DNA of 6,964 bases from Oscillospiraceae bacterium (GTDB lineage: Bacteria > Bacillota > Clostridia > Oscillospirales > Ruminococcaceae), in NCBI GenBank assembly GCA_031260615.1, contig JAISLG010000143.1:1-6964 (forward strand), written 5' to 3'. Made by a program: the position numbers and the translations under genes. Below are positions 1-5,801 of this stretch, one piece after another; position 1 is the stretch's first letter, and each line of letters begins with the position of its first letter. The notes beneath the pieces were generated by a model. It searched no databases. It was not told the origin of the DNA and saw only the letters and a program-made list of their open reading frames with translations.

Positions 1-180
1 ACGATTGACCCGTACTTGTTCAGAGGTTGCACCGCGCTCGAAACCGTCAATTTAACAAAAAGCATAAAAACTATCGACATCTATGCTTTTGAAAACACAT
101 TGTCTTTGAAAAACATCGACTTGTCGATTACGCAAACCGCGACAATCGGCGAGGGTGCGTTCCAAAACTGCCCGCAACTT
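1..180 (+). repeat. Copy 1 of a long direct repeat inside the LRR gene
   Basis: Bases 1-180 match bases 457-636 with 6 mismatches by my count, at an offset of 456 bases (152 codons). The copy codes for the TIDPYLFRGC to FQNCPQ part of the LRR super-repeat. The window starts exactly at the repeat unit, so more copies may lie upstream. Confidence 0.9.
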
Positions 181-1575
181 GAATCTGTGACTTTTCCCGA
201 AACTTTGAAAACAATCGGGTATAAATCGTTCAAAGACGACGTTGGCATAACCGAGGTTAATTTTAATGAGGGGCTTGAGATAATCAACAAGGGCGCGTTT
301 TTCAACTTGCCTTTGATAACAAATATCGTTATCCCCGACAGCGTAACCTACATCGGCAGTGATTTTTATAACTCGACATCCTCTGCGCGTTATACTGAAC
401 AGGCGTTCGGGCTATGTACCGCGCTCACGACTTTTACGTTCGGGGCAGGCGTTGAAACGATTGACCCGTACTTGTTCAGAGGTTGCACCGCGCTCGAAAC
501 CGTCAATTTAACAAAAAGCATAAAAACTATCGACATCTATGCTTTTGCAAACACCTTGTCTTTGAAATACATCGACTTGTCGATTACGCAAACCGCGACA
601 ATCGGCGAGGGCGCGTTCCAAAACTGTCCGCAAATTACCCGTGTTGTATGTCCGCCAACCTTGAACACTATCGGATACAAAGCGTTTAAGGATTGCACGT
701 CGTTGACGTCAATCGAATTTAATGACAACTTAAGGACTATCGACAAAGGCGCGTTTTTTAATTGCAAAAATCTTGTCGGTGTTAATATCCCCGACAAAGT
801 TACCTTATACAGTGACTGGTATAATTCGACAGGCAGTTCGCGCTACACTGAGCCGACATTCGGCGATTGCACCTCGCTTTTGTATGCCACGTTCGGGAGC
901 AAAATACTCGGGATACCCGCGTATATCTTCCGCGGTTCAACTAACCTCGAAACGGTGATTATCCCCGACAACTATATCACATCCATTGACGCTGCGGCAT
1001 TTACGGGGCTTCCGAACCTTACCATTTACGGTGAAACGGGCGGTTTCGCGAACGGTTACGCGGACGCGTACAGTATACCGTTTTTGTCACTTGACCAAGC
1101 CCCCGATTATTCACCCATACCCGTTGTCACGAAACAACCCTTGTCGTTAAAAGCGAATTTGGACGGCAACGCAACTTTAACCGTATTTGCAACGGGGGAA
1201 TCCCTGTCCTATCAATGGTACAAAAACGGAGTCGCTATTGACGGGGCGACCAAATCAACGTATAAAGCCGTTACGTCCACCTTGAATGTCACCCCGTATT
1301 ACTGCAAGGTTACGAACACTGCTCCGAACGCAAGACCGACAAGTGTCGCAACGTATACCGTTACGGTTTCGGTTGAATTAGACACCGAAATACCGCGCGG
1401 CGATGTAAACAATGACACTTACTACACGCTTGACGATATTATATATTTACGGCGGTACCTTGCCAACTGGGACGAATACAAAACCATTGATTATTCCTCC
1501 GCCGATTTAGGGCGCGATGATACAATAAATATATCCGACCTTATAGCACTCCGCCATTTTATCCTCAACGGGTAA
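1..1575 (+). CDS. Secreted BspA-type leucine-rich-repeat protein with Ig-like domain and C-terminal dockerin, 5' partial
   Basis: The reading frame is open from base 1, so the N-terminus and any signal peptide lie outside the window; 524 residues are visible (numbered from base 1). Residues 1 to about 355 are BspA/TpLRR-type repeats with recurring TIGEGAF, TIDKGAFFNC and LxxVxIPD motifs, built into a 151-152-residue super-repeat. Residues about 375-456 form an Ig-like domain with YQWYKNG around W406 and a YYC motif at C435. Residues 467-524 are a type I dockerin. Its first calcium loop has D468, N470, D472 and D479; the second has D502, D506 and D513 with G504 at the third position. From family knowledge, dockerins bind cohesins and BspA-type repeats mediate adhesion, so I infer an exported protein docked on a cohesin-bearing scaffold or cell-surface partner. 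No cohesin is in the window, and the ligand is unknown. Confidence 0.88.
   Translation, partial: TIDPYLFRGCTALETVNLTKSIKTIDIYAFENTLSLKNIDLSITQTATIGEGAFQNCPQLESVTFPETLKTIGYKSFKDDVGITEVNFNEGLEIINKGAFFNLPLITNIVIPDSVTYIGSDFYNSTSSARYTEQAFGLCTALTTFTFGAGVETIDPYLFRGCTALETVNLTKSIKTIDIYAFANTLSLKYIDLSITQTATIGEGAFQNCPQITRVVCPPTLNTIGYKAFKDCTSLTSIEFNDNLRTIDKGAFFNCKNLVGVNIPDKVTLYSDWYNSTGSSRYTEPTFGDCTSLLYATFGSKILGIPAYIFRGSTNLETVIIPDNYITSIDAAAFTGLPNLTIYGETGGFANGYADAYSIPFLSLDQAPDYSPIPVVTKQPLSLKANLDGNATLTVFATGESLSYQWYKNGVAIDGATKSTYKAVTSTLNVTPYYCKVTNTAPNARPTSVATYTVTVSVELDTEIPRGDVNNDTYYTLDDIIYLRRYLANWDEYKTIDYSSADLGRDDTINISDLIALRHFILNG
457..636 (+). repeat. Copy 2 of the LRR-gene direct repeat
   Basis: This is the second copy of the 180-base segment at 1-180, about 97% identical. 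After base 636 the DNA diverges but the protein pattern continues: YNSTSSARYTEQAFG in module 1 against YNSTGSSRYTEPTFG in module 2. A third, diverged module begins near base 910 with GIPAYIFRG. The near-identity of only this segment suggests recent duplication or gene conversion. Confidence 0.9.
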
Positions 1576-1594
1576 TACGCCCCCACACAGCCAT

Positions 1595-1629
1595 ACAATC
1601 CCCGATATTTGTCGGGGATTGTTTTGTTT
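1595..1629 (+). terminator. Intrinsic terminator of the LRR-dockerin gene
   Basis: The left arm at 1595-1606 (ACAATCCCCGAT) pairs with the right arm at 1611-1622 (GTCGGGGATTGT): eleven Watson-Crick pairs plus one G-T pair around a four-base ATTT loop. A T-rich run (TTTGTTT) follows. It begins 19 bases after the LRR gene's stop codon. Confidence 0.9.
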
Positions 1630-1656
1630 GACATACAGGGCGATACCCGATATAAT
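1628..1656 (+). promoter_or_regulatory. Consensus sigma-70/SigA promoter for the ECF S-component gene
   Basis: A perfect -35 box TTGACA at 1628-1633 and a perfect -10 box TATAAT at 1651-1656 are separated by 17 bases, the ideal spacing. Transcription should start near 1662-1665, leaving a leader of about 45 bases before the proposed start. The -35 box overlaps the end of the preceding terminator's T-tract. The promoter excludes any translation start upstream of about 1663 for the next gene. Confidence 0.85.
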
Positions 1657-1672
1657 CTATGTATCTGTGTTT

Positions 1673-1695
1673 CCAAACCCAAACCCAAACCCAAA
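1673..1695 (+). repeat. Short AAACCC tandem repeat in the mRNA leader
   Basis: Three exact AAACCC units occupy 1675-1692, flanked by CC before and AAA after. They lie in the predicted leader, directly before the AAAGAGG ribosome binding site. The tract has little pairing potential and may keep the leader unstructured; that role is inference. Confidence 0.7.
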
Positions 1696-1710
1696 GAGGT
1701 ATTAAAAATA
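1693..1710 (+). promoter_or_regulatory. Ribosome binding site and proposed non-canonical ATA start
   Basis: AAAGAGG at 1693-1699 is a good SD sequence. Eight bases later, in the frame of the membrane protein, stands ATA at 1708-1710. No ATG, GTG or TTG occurs in this frame between the promoter and the first membrane helix. Either ATA is used as the start, or an ATG was mutated or misread here. Confidence 0.55.
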
Positions 1711-2307
1711 AATAAGGTACTATTTTTTTTCGGGGCGGACAAAGCCGCTCTCGAACGGCTGAAAAAGCCGACTAATATCTGTGTAATCGGGCTTTTCATT
1801 GCGATTTACGTCCTGCTCGAACGGTTCTCGTTTATCCCCGTACCGTGGCTCAAAATAAACTTTGGGTTCCTCGCGCTGATGAGTATCGCTATGCTGTTCG
1901 GACCGTTCACGGCGGTTATCGCGGCGATACCGTGCGATATTTTAGGGGCGATGTCGCTCGGGAACGCAATACAACTGCAATTTACGCCCGTTGCTATGAT
2001 TGAGGCATTGATATACGGAGTGTTCATTTACAAAAACGCGTTAGGGGGTAACCCCGTTTCGTTCGGCATATTTATGAATATAGGACGGCTCGTTGCTATA
2101 ATAATATGCAATATCTTCCTTAACACTTGGCTGTTATACGAACTTGGCTATCTGTCGCAATCACAGGGATTATGGTTTCAGGTGGGTGCGCGCGTAATGA
2201 AAAACGCGGCGGAATACGCGCTCGACGCAGTGTTGATGCCAATGGTATTGATTCCCGTACGTCTGTACTACAAACGGATATTTGAACGGGGAACACACAT
2301 AGCATAA
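1708..2307 (+). CDS. folT: Folate-family ECF transporter S component (FolT-like)
   Basis: This is a predicted integral membrane substrate-binding subunit of an ECF vitamin transporter. Such subunits capture the vitamin and depend on a shared EcfT and two ATPases (EcfA, EcfA'), none of which is in the window. Counting from 1708 it has 199 residues, normal for the family. After a short basic segment (LERLKKPTN), hydrophobic helices begin near residue 24 (CVIGLFIAIYVLLERFS). Then come KINFGFLALMSIAMLFGPF and a GDI-like CDILGA turn. The C-terminus has R-V-M-K-N at 162-166 before a last helix, typical of folate-type S components. The start is uncertain: TTG codons at 1609 and 1624 lie in the terminator or promoter, so I place it at ATA 1708, or else CTG 1759. 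Folate is the likeliest substrate by family resemblance; another vitamin is possible. Confidence 0.8.
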   Translation: MNKVLFFFGADKAALERLKKPTNICVIGLFIAIYVLLERFSFIPVPWLKINFGFLALMSIAMLFGPFTAVIAAIPCDILGAMSLGNAIQLQFTPVAMIEALIYGVFIYKNALGGNPVSFGIFMNIGRLVAIIICNIFLNTWLLYELGYLSQSQGLWFQVGARVMKNAAEYALDAVLMPMVLIPVRLYYKRIFERGTHIA

Positions 2308-2323
2308 AGACAGGCACTTTCGA

Positions 2324-2383
2324 TTGGGCGCGGTGTTCCCTCGCCCCTCACTCTTGGGCGCGGTGTTCCCTCGCCCCTCACTC
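2324..2383 (+). repeat. Perfect 30-bp tandem duplication in the folT-mnmA spacer
   Basis: Bases 2324-2353 are repeated exactly at 2354-2383. Each unit begins TTGGGCGCGGTGTTCCC and ends GCCCCTCACTC. Within a unit GGGCG and CGCCC could form a small five-pair hairpin. The 11-base end GCCCCTCACTC recurs at 5850-5860 in the other intergenic repeat of the window, which suggests a shared intergenic repeat family. Confidence 0.9.
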
Positions 2384-2403
2384 TGGTGGGCTCGTCTTTG
2401 TTG

Positions 2404-2456
2404 TTTGTATGTGTGTAGGTGTGTATGTGTCTATGTGTGTATGTGTGTAGGTGTCT
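2404..2456 (+). repeat. GT-rich low-complexity tract running into the mnmA ribosome binding site
   Basis: The tract is almost only T and G with spaced A, made of TGTATG, TGTGTAGG and TGTCTA pieces. A 17-base segment at 2406-2422 recurs exactly at 2438-2454. It ends at the mnmA ATG (2457), and its last TAGGTG (2448-2453) is the only SD-like sequence for that gene. No promoter motif is evident in 2308-2456. Confidence 0.85.
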
Positions 2457-3566
2457 ATGAATGTGATAGTTGCTATGAGCGGCGGAGTCGACAGTTCCGC
2501 GGCGGTGATGTACCTCCAAGATAGGGGGGGATACGATTTAATCGGGGTTACGCTTAACCTCTATGACAGTGAGCGGATTGTCGAGGGGTGTCGCAGTTGT
2601 TGTTCCGCTGACGATGCGATTGCCGTCGCCGCCGTCTGCGCAAGGCTCGGGATAAGACATTATGTATATAATTTCAAAAATGTCTTTGAACGGGAGGTTA
2701 TTGCTAAGTTCAGGGGGGGATATGTGCGCGGCGAAACGCCGAACCCGTGTGTCGATTGCAATAACCGTATCAAGTTCAAATACTTGTTTGACCGCGCCGA
2801 AAGTTTAGGGGTAGAATGCCTTGCTACGGGGCATTACGCGCGTATCGAGGACGATAACGGGTGGAAGTTAAAACGCGCCGTTACCGAGGACGGGAGTGAG
2901 AACCCGAAAGACCAAAGTTATGTATTATACGGCATACCTAAGCGGTTGTTGCCGCGCATATTGTTTCCGCTCGGGGGCAAGTCAAAGGCTACTGTCCGCG
3001 CCGACGCGTTATCGCGCGGTTTCGAGAACCATAACAAGCCCGACAGCCAAGATATATGCTTTGTACCTGACGGCGATTACGCGGAATTTATACGGCAATC
3101 CCCTGAGTTTCGGGAGCAATGGGGCGGATTTTACGACACGGACGGGAATTATTTTATGCCGCATACGGGATTTATAAACTACACGGTCGGGCAACGGCGC
3201 GGACTCGGTTCATTCGGATTCCCAGCGTATGTTGTGCGGAAAGATGCCGCTACGGGTAACGTGTATGTCGGCGCGGACAGGGAGTTATATGGTAGTGCGT
3301 GTACGGTGCGCGACGTGAATTGGCTTATCGGCGAGGGGTACAATTTTAATGACGGCGGTTCGTTGGGTAGTGTACTTGACGGGGAACTCCATTGCACGGC
3401 GAAAACGCGATACAAGGCGCGTGACACGGATTGCGCGGTTACCGTACTGTCGGGTAGTACACTCCGCGTGGAGTTCGCCGCGCCCGTCCGCGCTCTTACC
3501 CCGGGTCAGCATATTGTATTCTATGACGGGGATACGGTACTCGGCGGCGGCGTGATTCAAGTGTAA
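2457..3566 (+). CDS. mnmA: tRNA-specific 2-thiouridylase MnmA
   Basis: MnmA activates U34 in the anticodon of Lys, Glu and Gln tRNAs with ATP and inserts sulfur passed on by a cysteine desulfurase, giving s2U; it is cytoplasmic. The 369-residue length is normal. An N-terminal ATP-pyrophosphatase PP-loop SGGVDSS lies at 8-14. GETPNPCVDCN contains the catalytic C98, and PDSQDICFVP carries the second catalytic C201. ATGHYARI (123-130), DQSYVL (152-157) and a GQRRGLG motif near residue 249 in the central domain are also family marks. C45, C48 and C49 (CRSCC) match the extra-cysteine variant seen in many relatives. I chose ATG 2457, five bases after the AGG of TAGGTG; an in-frame GTG at 2451 is the alternative. 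It follows folT on the same strand after a repeat-filled spacer. Two G7 runs (2524-2530, 2713-2719) encode RGGY twice. Confidence 0.96.
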   Translation: MNVIVAMSGGVDSSAAVMYLQDRGGYDLIGVTLNLYDSERIVEGCRSCCSADDAIAVAAVCARLGIRHYVYNFKNVFEREVIAKFRGGYVRGETPNPCVDCNNRIKFKYLFDRAESLGVECLATGHYARIEDDNGWKLKRAVTEDGSENPKDQSYVLYGIPKRLLPRILFPLGGKSKATVRADALSRGFENHNKPDSQDICFVPDGDYAEFIRQSPEFREQWGGFYDTDGNYFMPHTGFINYTVGQRRGLGSFGFPAYVVRKDAATGNVYVGADRELYGSACTVRDVNWLIGEGYNFNDGGSLGSVLDGELHCTAKTRYKARDTDCAVTVLSGSTLRVEFAAPVRALTPGQHIVFYDGDTVLGGGVIQV

Positions 3567-3602
3567 TGTTGGAGAAAGGCTGAATATATACAGGAGGTAA
3601 CT

Positions 3603-3893
3603 ATGGTAATCAATATACCTATGACGGTGGACGAACACAAATTTGCTGTTATACGGCAACTGTTCCCGAACTTTGATAAAGGCGAACCCGTGGACGGGGA
3701 GGAATATGACCGGGCTGTAAGCCAAAACATATTTTTTGCAAAAGATACCCTTGCCACCGATCGCAAGCAAAAATTAGCGGCGTATCGCGCCACGACAAAA
3801 CGACTTAACGCAATAGACGACGAACCGCTTGGGGAGGACTATGACAAGATTATGCGCCACAGATTTAACATCAGCAGGGAGTTGGATTTATGA
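3603..3893 (+). CDS. Antitoxin-like protein of a VapBC-type locus whose toxin is truncated
   Basis: This 96-residue acidic protein has a strong SD (AGGAGGT, 3592-3598), starts 36 bases after mnmA on the same strand, and may be cotranscribed with it. I do not recognise a standard antitoxin fold. Its identity comes from the antitoxin-like gene at 5303-5776. In the first 24 residues 11 are identical, including MxIN, PM and FPNF; in the last 36 residues 17 are identical, with KRxxAIxDEPLxE and RFNIxRxLxL. The middle is about 60 residues shorter. Its stop overlaps the ATG of a 17-codon PIN-toxin remnant by ATGA, the same coupling as in the intact pair. I infer a former TA antitoxin that has lost its partner; it might still bind the intact toxin encoded nearby. 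Confidence 0.75.
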   Translation: MVINIPMTVDEHKFAVIRQLFPNFDKGEPVDGEEYDRAVSQNIFFAKDTLATDRKQKLAAYRATTKRLNAIDDEPLGEDYDKIMRHRFNISRELDL

Positions 3894-3943
3894 CATACTG
3901 CCTTGATACGAATATAATATCGTTCTACTTGTACGCGCCATAA
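3890..3943 (+). pseudogene. Truncated vapC (PIN-domain toxin) remnant
   Basis: ATG 3890 overlaps the antitoxin stop by ATGA. The frame encodes 17 codons, MTYCLDTNIISFYLYAP, then TAA at 3941-3943. The first 14 residues match the intact toxin (MIYCLDTNIISFYL) except residue 2, and include the catalytic Asp of the PIN LDTN motif. Over these 42 bases I count 7 differences, 6 of them silent. After codon 14 similarity stops abruptly. The other PIN acidic residues are missing, so it cannot be an active ribonuclease. The break lies close to the 3' end of metF, which points to a deletion or rearrangement there. Confidence 0.85.
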
Positions 3944-3958
3944 CACTCCGTAGAAATC

Positions 3959-4873
3959 TTACAAAATCCCCTTAACGGCGTCGGTAATCACCTTTGCGAC
4001 ATCGGGCTTGTTCATTGTATACAAATGCACTCCGTCCACGCCTGCCGCGATTAACCCGGCGACTTGCGCGACCGAATAGCCGAGCATAGCCTTTTTGAAC
4101 CCATCCGCGTCCCCCTCGTATTTCGCGAATAACCGCGACAGTTTTCGCGGCAACGATGCGCCGCACATTGTTACCATACGCTGTATCTGCGACACCGATG
4201 TAACGGGCATTACCCCCGCGTATATCGGCACATTGATATTTATTGCACGCGCACGGTCGAGGAAATCGTAGAAATATCCATTCTCGAAAAACAGTTGAGA
4301 TACGAGGAAATCCGCACCGCTATCGGCTTTGCGTTTGAGATTAGCGAGGTCAGCGGCGGGCAAATTCTCGGTATGCCCCTCGGGGTAGCATGCTCCGCCG
4401 ACACAGAAACGGTCGCCGTATTCCGCGCGGATAAAGGATATTAAATCACTTGCGTGGGCAAAATCGGTTTTCGGCGTAACCCCGTCAACACGGTCGCCGC
4501 GCAACGCCAATATGTTGAATATCCGCTTTTCGGACAACTCGGCGAGGACGGCGCGTATATTGTCCTTGTCGGAATTTAGGCAAGTTAAATGCGCCACGGA
4601 CGGTATTTTATGCGCGTCCTGTATATGCGATGCGATATTCACGGTGGCGGCGGAGTTTTCACTGCCGGCGGCGGAGTACGTTACGCTGATAAAACTCGGA
4701 TTATACGACGCGAGGAGTTTCAGCGGTTCGAGTACAGTAGATGCCGCGCTGTTTTTTTTCGGTGGGAATACCTCAAAGGATATGCCTTTGGTAGCGGTTA
4801 TCTTGTACAATGTATCGCCGCGGACAGTTACGGGCAGTTTCCCCGTCGCAGTATTATTCGTGTCAGAATCCAT
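3959..4873 (-). CDS. metF: 5,10-methylenetetrahydrofolate reductase MetF
   Basis: MetF reduces 5,10-methylene-tetrahydrofolate to 5-methyl-tetrahydrofolate with FAD, feeding methionine synthesis or, in acetogens, the methyl branch of carbon fixation. The 304-residue length suits the single-domain bacterial enzyme. FEVFPPKK near residue 33 carries the conserved catalytic Glu (E34). The TIM-barrel marks ISVTYSAAG, HLTC, NILALRGD, GGACYPEGH, FLVSQLFFE, YAGVMP and a C-terminal GVHLYTMN follow in family order. The frame is open further upstream, but ATG 4873 has GGAGG (complement of 4881-4885) seven bases before it, so I chose it. It lies 28 bases downstream of the PIN toxin on the same strand and is probably cotranscribed with it. 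Its 3' end is 15 bases from the oppositely oriented vapC remnant, with no visible terminator. Confidence 0.95.
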   Translation of the reverse strand: MDSDTNNTATGKLPVTVRGDTLYKITATKGISFEVFPPKKNSAASTVLEPLKLLASYNPSFISVTYSAAGSENSAATVNIASHIQDAHKIPSVAHLTCLNSDKDNIRAVLAELSEKRIFNILALRGDRVDGVTPKTDFAHASDLISFIRAEYGDRFCVGGACYPEGHTENLPAADLANLKRKADSGADFLVSQLFFENGYFYDFLDRARAININVPIYAGVMPVTSVSQIQRMVTMCGASLPRKLSRLFAKYEGDADGFKKAMLGYSVAQVAGLIAAGVDGVHLYTMNKPDVAKVITDAVKGIL

Positions 4874-4901
4874 CTCATTTCCTCCGTTATGTGGGTATGT
4901 T

Positions 4902-5306
4902 TTACTTCTCTGCCCAATTCGCAACTTCAAGCGTAGGTATCCGCTCGAAGTGCTTGGTATTGTCCGTGACGAGCGTATACCCGTTCGCTATGCAAAACGC
5001 CGCGATTAGTATATCCGCGTCCTCTATGATACGCCCTTCTTTGGTAAGGTCGGAGTATATCTCACACGCCCTGTCAAGCATAGCCCTGTCAACATCGCCG
5101 ACAGGGCATAAAGGAATAAATCCGTCTACAAACTCGGCTAATTTTGTTGTTGAGTTATGTCGGATAAAGCCGCGTTTAACCTCGTAATAACTTATAGGGC
5201 ACATTACAAAAATATTTGTATCCCCTTCGTCATTTATGCGTTTACGGACATTATATCGGTTCTTCAAATAAAATGATATAATGTTCGTATCAAGGCAATA
5301 TATCAT
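4902..5306 (-). CDS. vapC: VapC-family PIN-domain ribonuclease toxin
   Basis: This 134-residue protein has the usual VapC length and order of motifs. LDTN at the N-terminus carries D6; SYYEVKRG carries E42; IEDADILIAA carries D96 and D98; and LVTDNTKHFERI carries D115. It ends in a VANW motif typical of the family. The acidic residues bind Mg2+ or Mn2+ for RNA cleavage, usually of tRNA or rRNA in characterised VapCs; the target here cannot be told. The start ATG overlaps the antitoxin stop by ATGA, so translation is probably coupled. All active-site positions are present, so it looks functional. metF follows 28 bases downstream. Confidence 0.93.
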   Translation of the reverse strand: MIYCLDTNIISFYLKNRYNVRKRINDEGDTNIFVMCPISYYEVKRGFIRHNSTTKLAEFVDGFIPLCPVGDVDRAMLDRACEIYSDLTKEGRIIEDADILIAAFCIANGYTLVTDNTKHFERIPTLEVANWAEK

Positions 5307-5776
5307 AATGCTAATGTCCTGTTTATGTTAAATCTTTGACCTATTGCGAGGTCAAATTCTTCATCCAGCGGTTCGTCCTCAATGGCATCAAACCGCTTGT
5401 TGAACAATAATAAACCTGCAACCGCTTCTCTCCGTTCGGGAAGCACCTTATCGTAATCTTTTCCGTTCTCCGCGAACAATTCCCGTATCTCCGCATCGGT
5501 AAGAGGTACGCGCTCGGCTGATTTTTTGCGGACTTCCTCGTTAATTTTTTCCAGACGTTCCCATTCCGCCATAAAGTTCGCTACATATTTTTCCCGTTCT
5601 TCGGGGGTTTCCCATACCCCGTTCTCGTCGTCTTCCCTCGTCACCCTTGGCATTTCACCAGTAAGTTGCTCCACCAAAAAATTCGCGTTTATCGGTTCGT
5701 CCCCAAAGTTCGGGAATACCTTCTTCAATATGGCTAACGACTTATCCGTTACGTCCATCGGTACGTTTATTATCAT
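5303..5776 (-). CDS. Putative antitoxin partner of VapC, unrecognised family
   Basis: This 157-residue, highly charged protein is encoded directly before vapC with ATGA overlap; the context is the main evidence for an antitoxin role. AGGAG (complement of 5783-5787) lies six bases before ATG 5776. I see no clear AbrB, ribbon-helix-helix, Phd or helix-turn-helix signature. The N-terminal 24 residues (MIINVPM, then FPNF) and the C-terminal 36 (KRFDAIEDEPLDEE, then RFNINRTLAL) are conserved in the shorter paralogue at 3603-3893. The middle, about residues 35-115, is Glu/Lys/Arg-rich and probably helical, and is largely absent from the paralogue. By analogy with VapB proteins, one conserved end may dimerise or bind DNA and the other may bind the toxin; this is inference. 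At 157 residues it is long for a VapB. Confidence 0.75.
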   Translation of the reverse strand: MIINVPMDVTDKSLAILKKVFPNFGDEPINANFLVEQLTGEMPRVTREDDENGVWETPEEREKYVANFMAEWERLEKINEEVRKKSAERVPLTDAEIRELFAENGKDYDKVLPERREAVAGLLLFNKRFDAIEDEPLDEEFDLAIGQRFNINRTLAL

Positions 5777-5801
5777 ATAATTCTCCTATTTGTAATATAT
5801 T

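Noticed and set aside
1657..1707. Tetrahydrofolate riboswitch upstream of the folate-type transporter
   Set aside because: THF riboswitches are known before folT genes in Firmicutes, but the leader from the predicted transcription start to the start codon is only about 45 bases and mostly an unstructured AAACCC run, too short for that aptamer.
1609..1707. N-terminal extension of the FolT-like protein starting at TTG 1609 or TTG 1624
   Set aside because: These codons lie in the terminator hairpin or T-tract upstream of a perfect promoter, and the extension (KPKPKPK) is encoded by the AAACCC leader repeat.
2289..2340. Terminator for folT from GGGAACAC (2289-2296) pairing with GTGTTCCC (2333-2340)
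   Set aside because: The eight-base arms are complementary, but the loop is 36 bases, the left arm is inside the coding region and no T-tract follows.
2324..2456. CRISPR array or mobile element end
   Set aside because: There are only two directly abutting 30-bp units with no spacers, and no terminal inverted repeats or transposase nearby.
4874..4930. Longer MetF starting at an alternative codon near 4930
   Set aside because: It would overlap the end of vapC and lacks an SD, whereas ATG 4873 has GGAGG at good spacing.
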